Source: an uncultured Brevundimonas sp. (GTDB taxonomy: Bacteria; Pseudomonadota; Alphaproteobacteria; Caulobacterales; Caulobacteraceae). From it: DNA of 35,061 nucleotides. Shown here piece after piece: positions 34,150-35,061 of this stretch. The translations under genes were made by a program, and so were the position numbers. How positions within the stretch are numbered: position 1 is the stretch's first letter; each line of letters begins with the position of its first letter. Location: assembly GCF_937870815.1 (NCBI RefSeq), contig NZ_CALMZS010000064.1:1-35061 (forward strand), given 5' to 3'. The notes under the pieces are model-generated. The model worked only from the letters and a program-made list of their open reading frames with translations, was not told where the DNA came from and did no database searches.

Positions 34150-34877
34150 GGACACGCACCACTTTCCTCACCTCGTTGTCCCCGGCTCACGTCCTGACGG
34201 GGTTGGAAAGTGGTGCGTGTCCCTACTTTCCGGCCGATGGGTGGATCGGCAAGCGGCCGCCCGGTCTGCGCCTCGAGAGCCCTGATCCAGGCGGGGTCGC
34301 CCAACGGCCGGCCCGTGCTCGAGGCGCGGCGCAGGCGCCGGCGCGCTTCTTCCTCGACATCGACGTCGAAGAACCGGGGCGTCGCCTCGCCCAACCGTTG
34401 CGCCAGCGGCCCGGGGGTCAGCAACGGGTCGGCCCGACCCTGGACATGGGCCCGCACGCTGGACCAGGGCCAGTCGACCGCCCGCGCCGTCAGCCCCGCG
34501 CGCACCGGATTCAGCCCGACATACCGCGCGCAGGTCCGCAGGCGCCCCTCGTCCATCGCGAAGGAAGCGAACCGGCCCTGCCACAGATAGCCCGTCCAAC
34601 CCTCCCGCGCGTTCACCCGCCGCGTGTAGCGCAGGTTCGTCGTCCCGACCGCCCGGGCCAGCGCCTCGGGCCGGCCGGGCACGGCGATCAGATGCAGGTG
34701 GTTGGGCATCAGGCAATAGGCCCAGATCTCGACCGCCTCGGCCCGGAAGACCTCGGACGCCAGGCCCAGCCACATCCGGTAGTCGGCGTCGCCGAAGAAG
34801 GTCGGCTGTCGGCGGTTGCCCCGCTGGGTGACATGATGGGGAAGTCCCGGGATCACCACCCGCGCCTGTCTCGGCAT
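33717..34877 (-). CDS. REP-associated tyrosine transposase (RAYT, IS200/IS605-like); 3' end runs through repeats into antisense lipB
   Basis: Residues 1 to ~215 (34877 down to about 34235) are a [21 protein letters not shown], the HUH metal-binding pair His60/His62 in [25 protein letters not shown] and catalytic Tyr119 in [13 protein letters not shown]. The tail [13 protein letters not shown] end fits the family. A GGAGG ribosome site lies 8 bases before the ATG. In this frame there is no stop at the expected place: it reads through REP copies 3, 2 and 1 and 430 bp antisense to lipB, ending at 33717. The real product may be a 386-residue chimera or the gene may be decaying. RAYTs mobilise or maintain REP sequences as single-strand intermediates. 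Confidence 0.82.
   Translation of the reverse strand: MPRQARVVIPGLPHHVTQRGNRRQPTFFGDADYRMWLGLASEVFRAEAVEIWAYCLMPNHLHLIAVPGRPEALARAVGTTNLRYTRRVNAREGWTGYLWQGRFASFAMDEGRLRTCARYVGLNPVRAGLTARAVDWPWSSVRAHVQGRADPLLTPGPLAQRLGEATPRFFDVDVEEEARRRLRRASSTGRPLGDPAWIRALEAQTGRPLADPPIGRKVGTRTTFQPRQDVSRGQRGEESGACPYFPGKWCVSLLSPNTRRKLIRSAASASSSVAGTPRSTRLVTPCSAMPQGTMPVKWVRSGSTLRLTPWKLTHLRTLTPMAAILSSRDQPGPPSPGIRRSTQTPTRPSRTPAGTPNSPSAPMSHCSRPRTKARTSRPRRFRSSIT
34114..34138 (+). repeat. REP-like 25-bp unit, copy 1
   Basis: This unit begins GAAAGTAGGGACACGCACC and ends ACTTTC. Its ends GAAAGT/ACTTTC are complementary, so it can form a hairpin. It lies inside the lipB reading frame. Confidence 0.9.
34142..34166 (+). 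repeat. REP-like 25-bp unit, copy 2
   Basis: An identical direct copy 28 bp downstream of copy 1; it provides the lipB stop codon (AAG-TAG). Confidence 0.9.
34206..34230 (-). repeat. REP-like 25-bp unit, copy 3 (inverted)
   Basis: An exact inverted copy 39 bp after copy 2, at the 3' side of the transposase gene. Copies 2 and 3 together form a BIME-like pair. Confidence 0.9.
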
Positions 34878-34944
34878 CGGCGCTTCCTCCGAAACTGAGT
34901 GCCCGGCTGAAAATGTTCCCGTTATGTTCCATTGTCAACGAGGG

Positions 34945-34969
34945 GAAAGTAGGGACACGCACCACTTTC
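34945..34969 (+). repeat. REP-like 25-bp unit, copy 4
   Basis: An exact copy about 70 bp upstream of the transposase start, inverted relative to copy 3, so copies 3 and 4 bracket the gene. It is preceded by CAACGAGG. The same CAACGAGG (inverted) follows copy 2. Confidence 0.9.
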
Positions 34970-35045
34970 GGCCCGGCGCTGGGCTGGAGTGACCCCCGGA
35001 ACTGAGACAAGGAAAACAGGGACAGCTCTCGTGTAAGGAGAGCAG

Positions 35046-35061
35046 ATGTCGAAGATGGAAG
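35046..35061 (+). CDS. Probable start of a gene cut by the window end
   Basis: The ATG at 35046 is preceded by a good ribosome site, AAGGAG at 35035-35040, five bases away. Only the first residues (MSKME) are visible, so no identity can be given. Confidence 0.4.

Noticed and set aside
34114..34230. Repeats could suggest a small CRISPR array
   Set aside because: Units are inverted as well as direct, have no uniform spacers, and are linked to a RAYT gene, so REP/BIME is the better explanation.
34168..35010. Alternative minus-strand frame ending in a repeat-derived ESRDTHHF tail
   Set aside because: It is out of frame with the transposase motifs and shows no conserved pattern; the tail similarity only reflects the shared REP unit.

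Overview
The window is high-GC DNA from an alphaproteobacterium, most likely a member of the Caulobacterales close to Brevundimonas or Caulobacter. This is judged from the overall style of the proteins, a Caulobacter-type flagellin, a NasS/NasT pair, the DUF2849/CysI/DUF934 sulfite reductase group and DUF3617/DUF3008 proteins. No species can be named from the sequence alone.

Layout. 1-1624: the end of a TonB-dependent receptor and a PepSY membrane protein. 1834-10936: a nitrite-assimilation island. On the minus strand, cysG-like, nasT and nasS are followed by an attenuator leader and then nirD, cobA and a formate/nitrite channel. On the plus strand, a second attenuator leader precedes nirB and an outer-membrane porin. 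Both leaders carry two hairpins with six-base loops (A at position 1, G at position 4) and then an intrinsic terminator. This is the architecture expected for RNA targets of the ANTAR antiterminator NasT. 10949-21504: sulfate assimilation. On the minus strand are cobA/SUMT, DUF2849, cysI, a DUF934-cysH fusion, cysK and a TauE/SafE-type permease. On the plus strand are a LysR regulator, a ferredoxin-NADP reductase, cysD and cysNC. The nitrite and sulfite reductases both need sirohaem, which explains three sirohaem-methyltransferase-related genes within 14 kb. One of them is truncated.

21840-32851: mostly housekeeping genes between two tRNA genes, tRNA-Ser(CGA) and tRNA-Leu(GAG). They are an NrtR-like Nudix/winged-helix protein, an HD hydrolase, a lipoprotein, a MoxR ATPase, an isolated flagellin with a convincing sigma-54 promoter, two ExoD paralogues, DUF3008, DUF3617, isovaleryl-CoA dehydrogenase, a membrane-anchored lysozyme-like protein and MgtE.

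32852-35061: a more fluid end. A fragment of a four-helix-bundle (23S intervening sequence-type) gene sits between inverted arrays of 7-bp repeats. A fliN-like gene and lipB are head to head. A REP-associated tyrosine transposase (RAYT) lies among four copies of a 25-bp REP-like hairpin. These repeats have supplied the last residues and the stop codon of lipB and have left the transposase frame without a stop.

The strongest findings are the matched pair of NasT leader attenuators controlling a split nirB/nirD system, the DUF934-CysH fusion, the truncated CysG, and the repeat-rewritten 3' ends of lipB and the RAYT. All functional names rest on reading motifs by eye; no database search was run.
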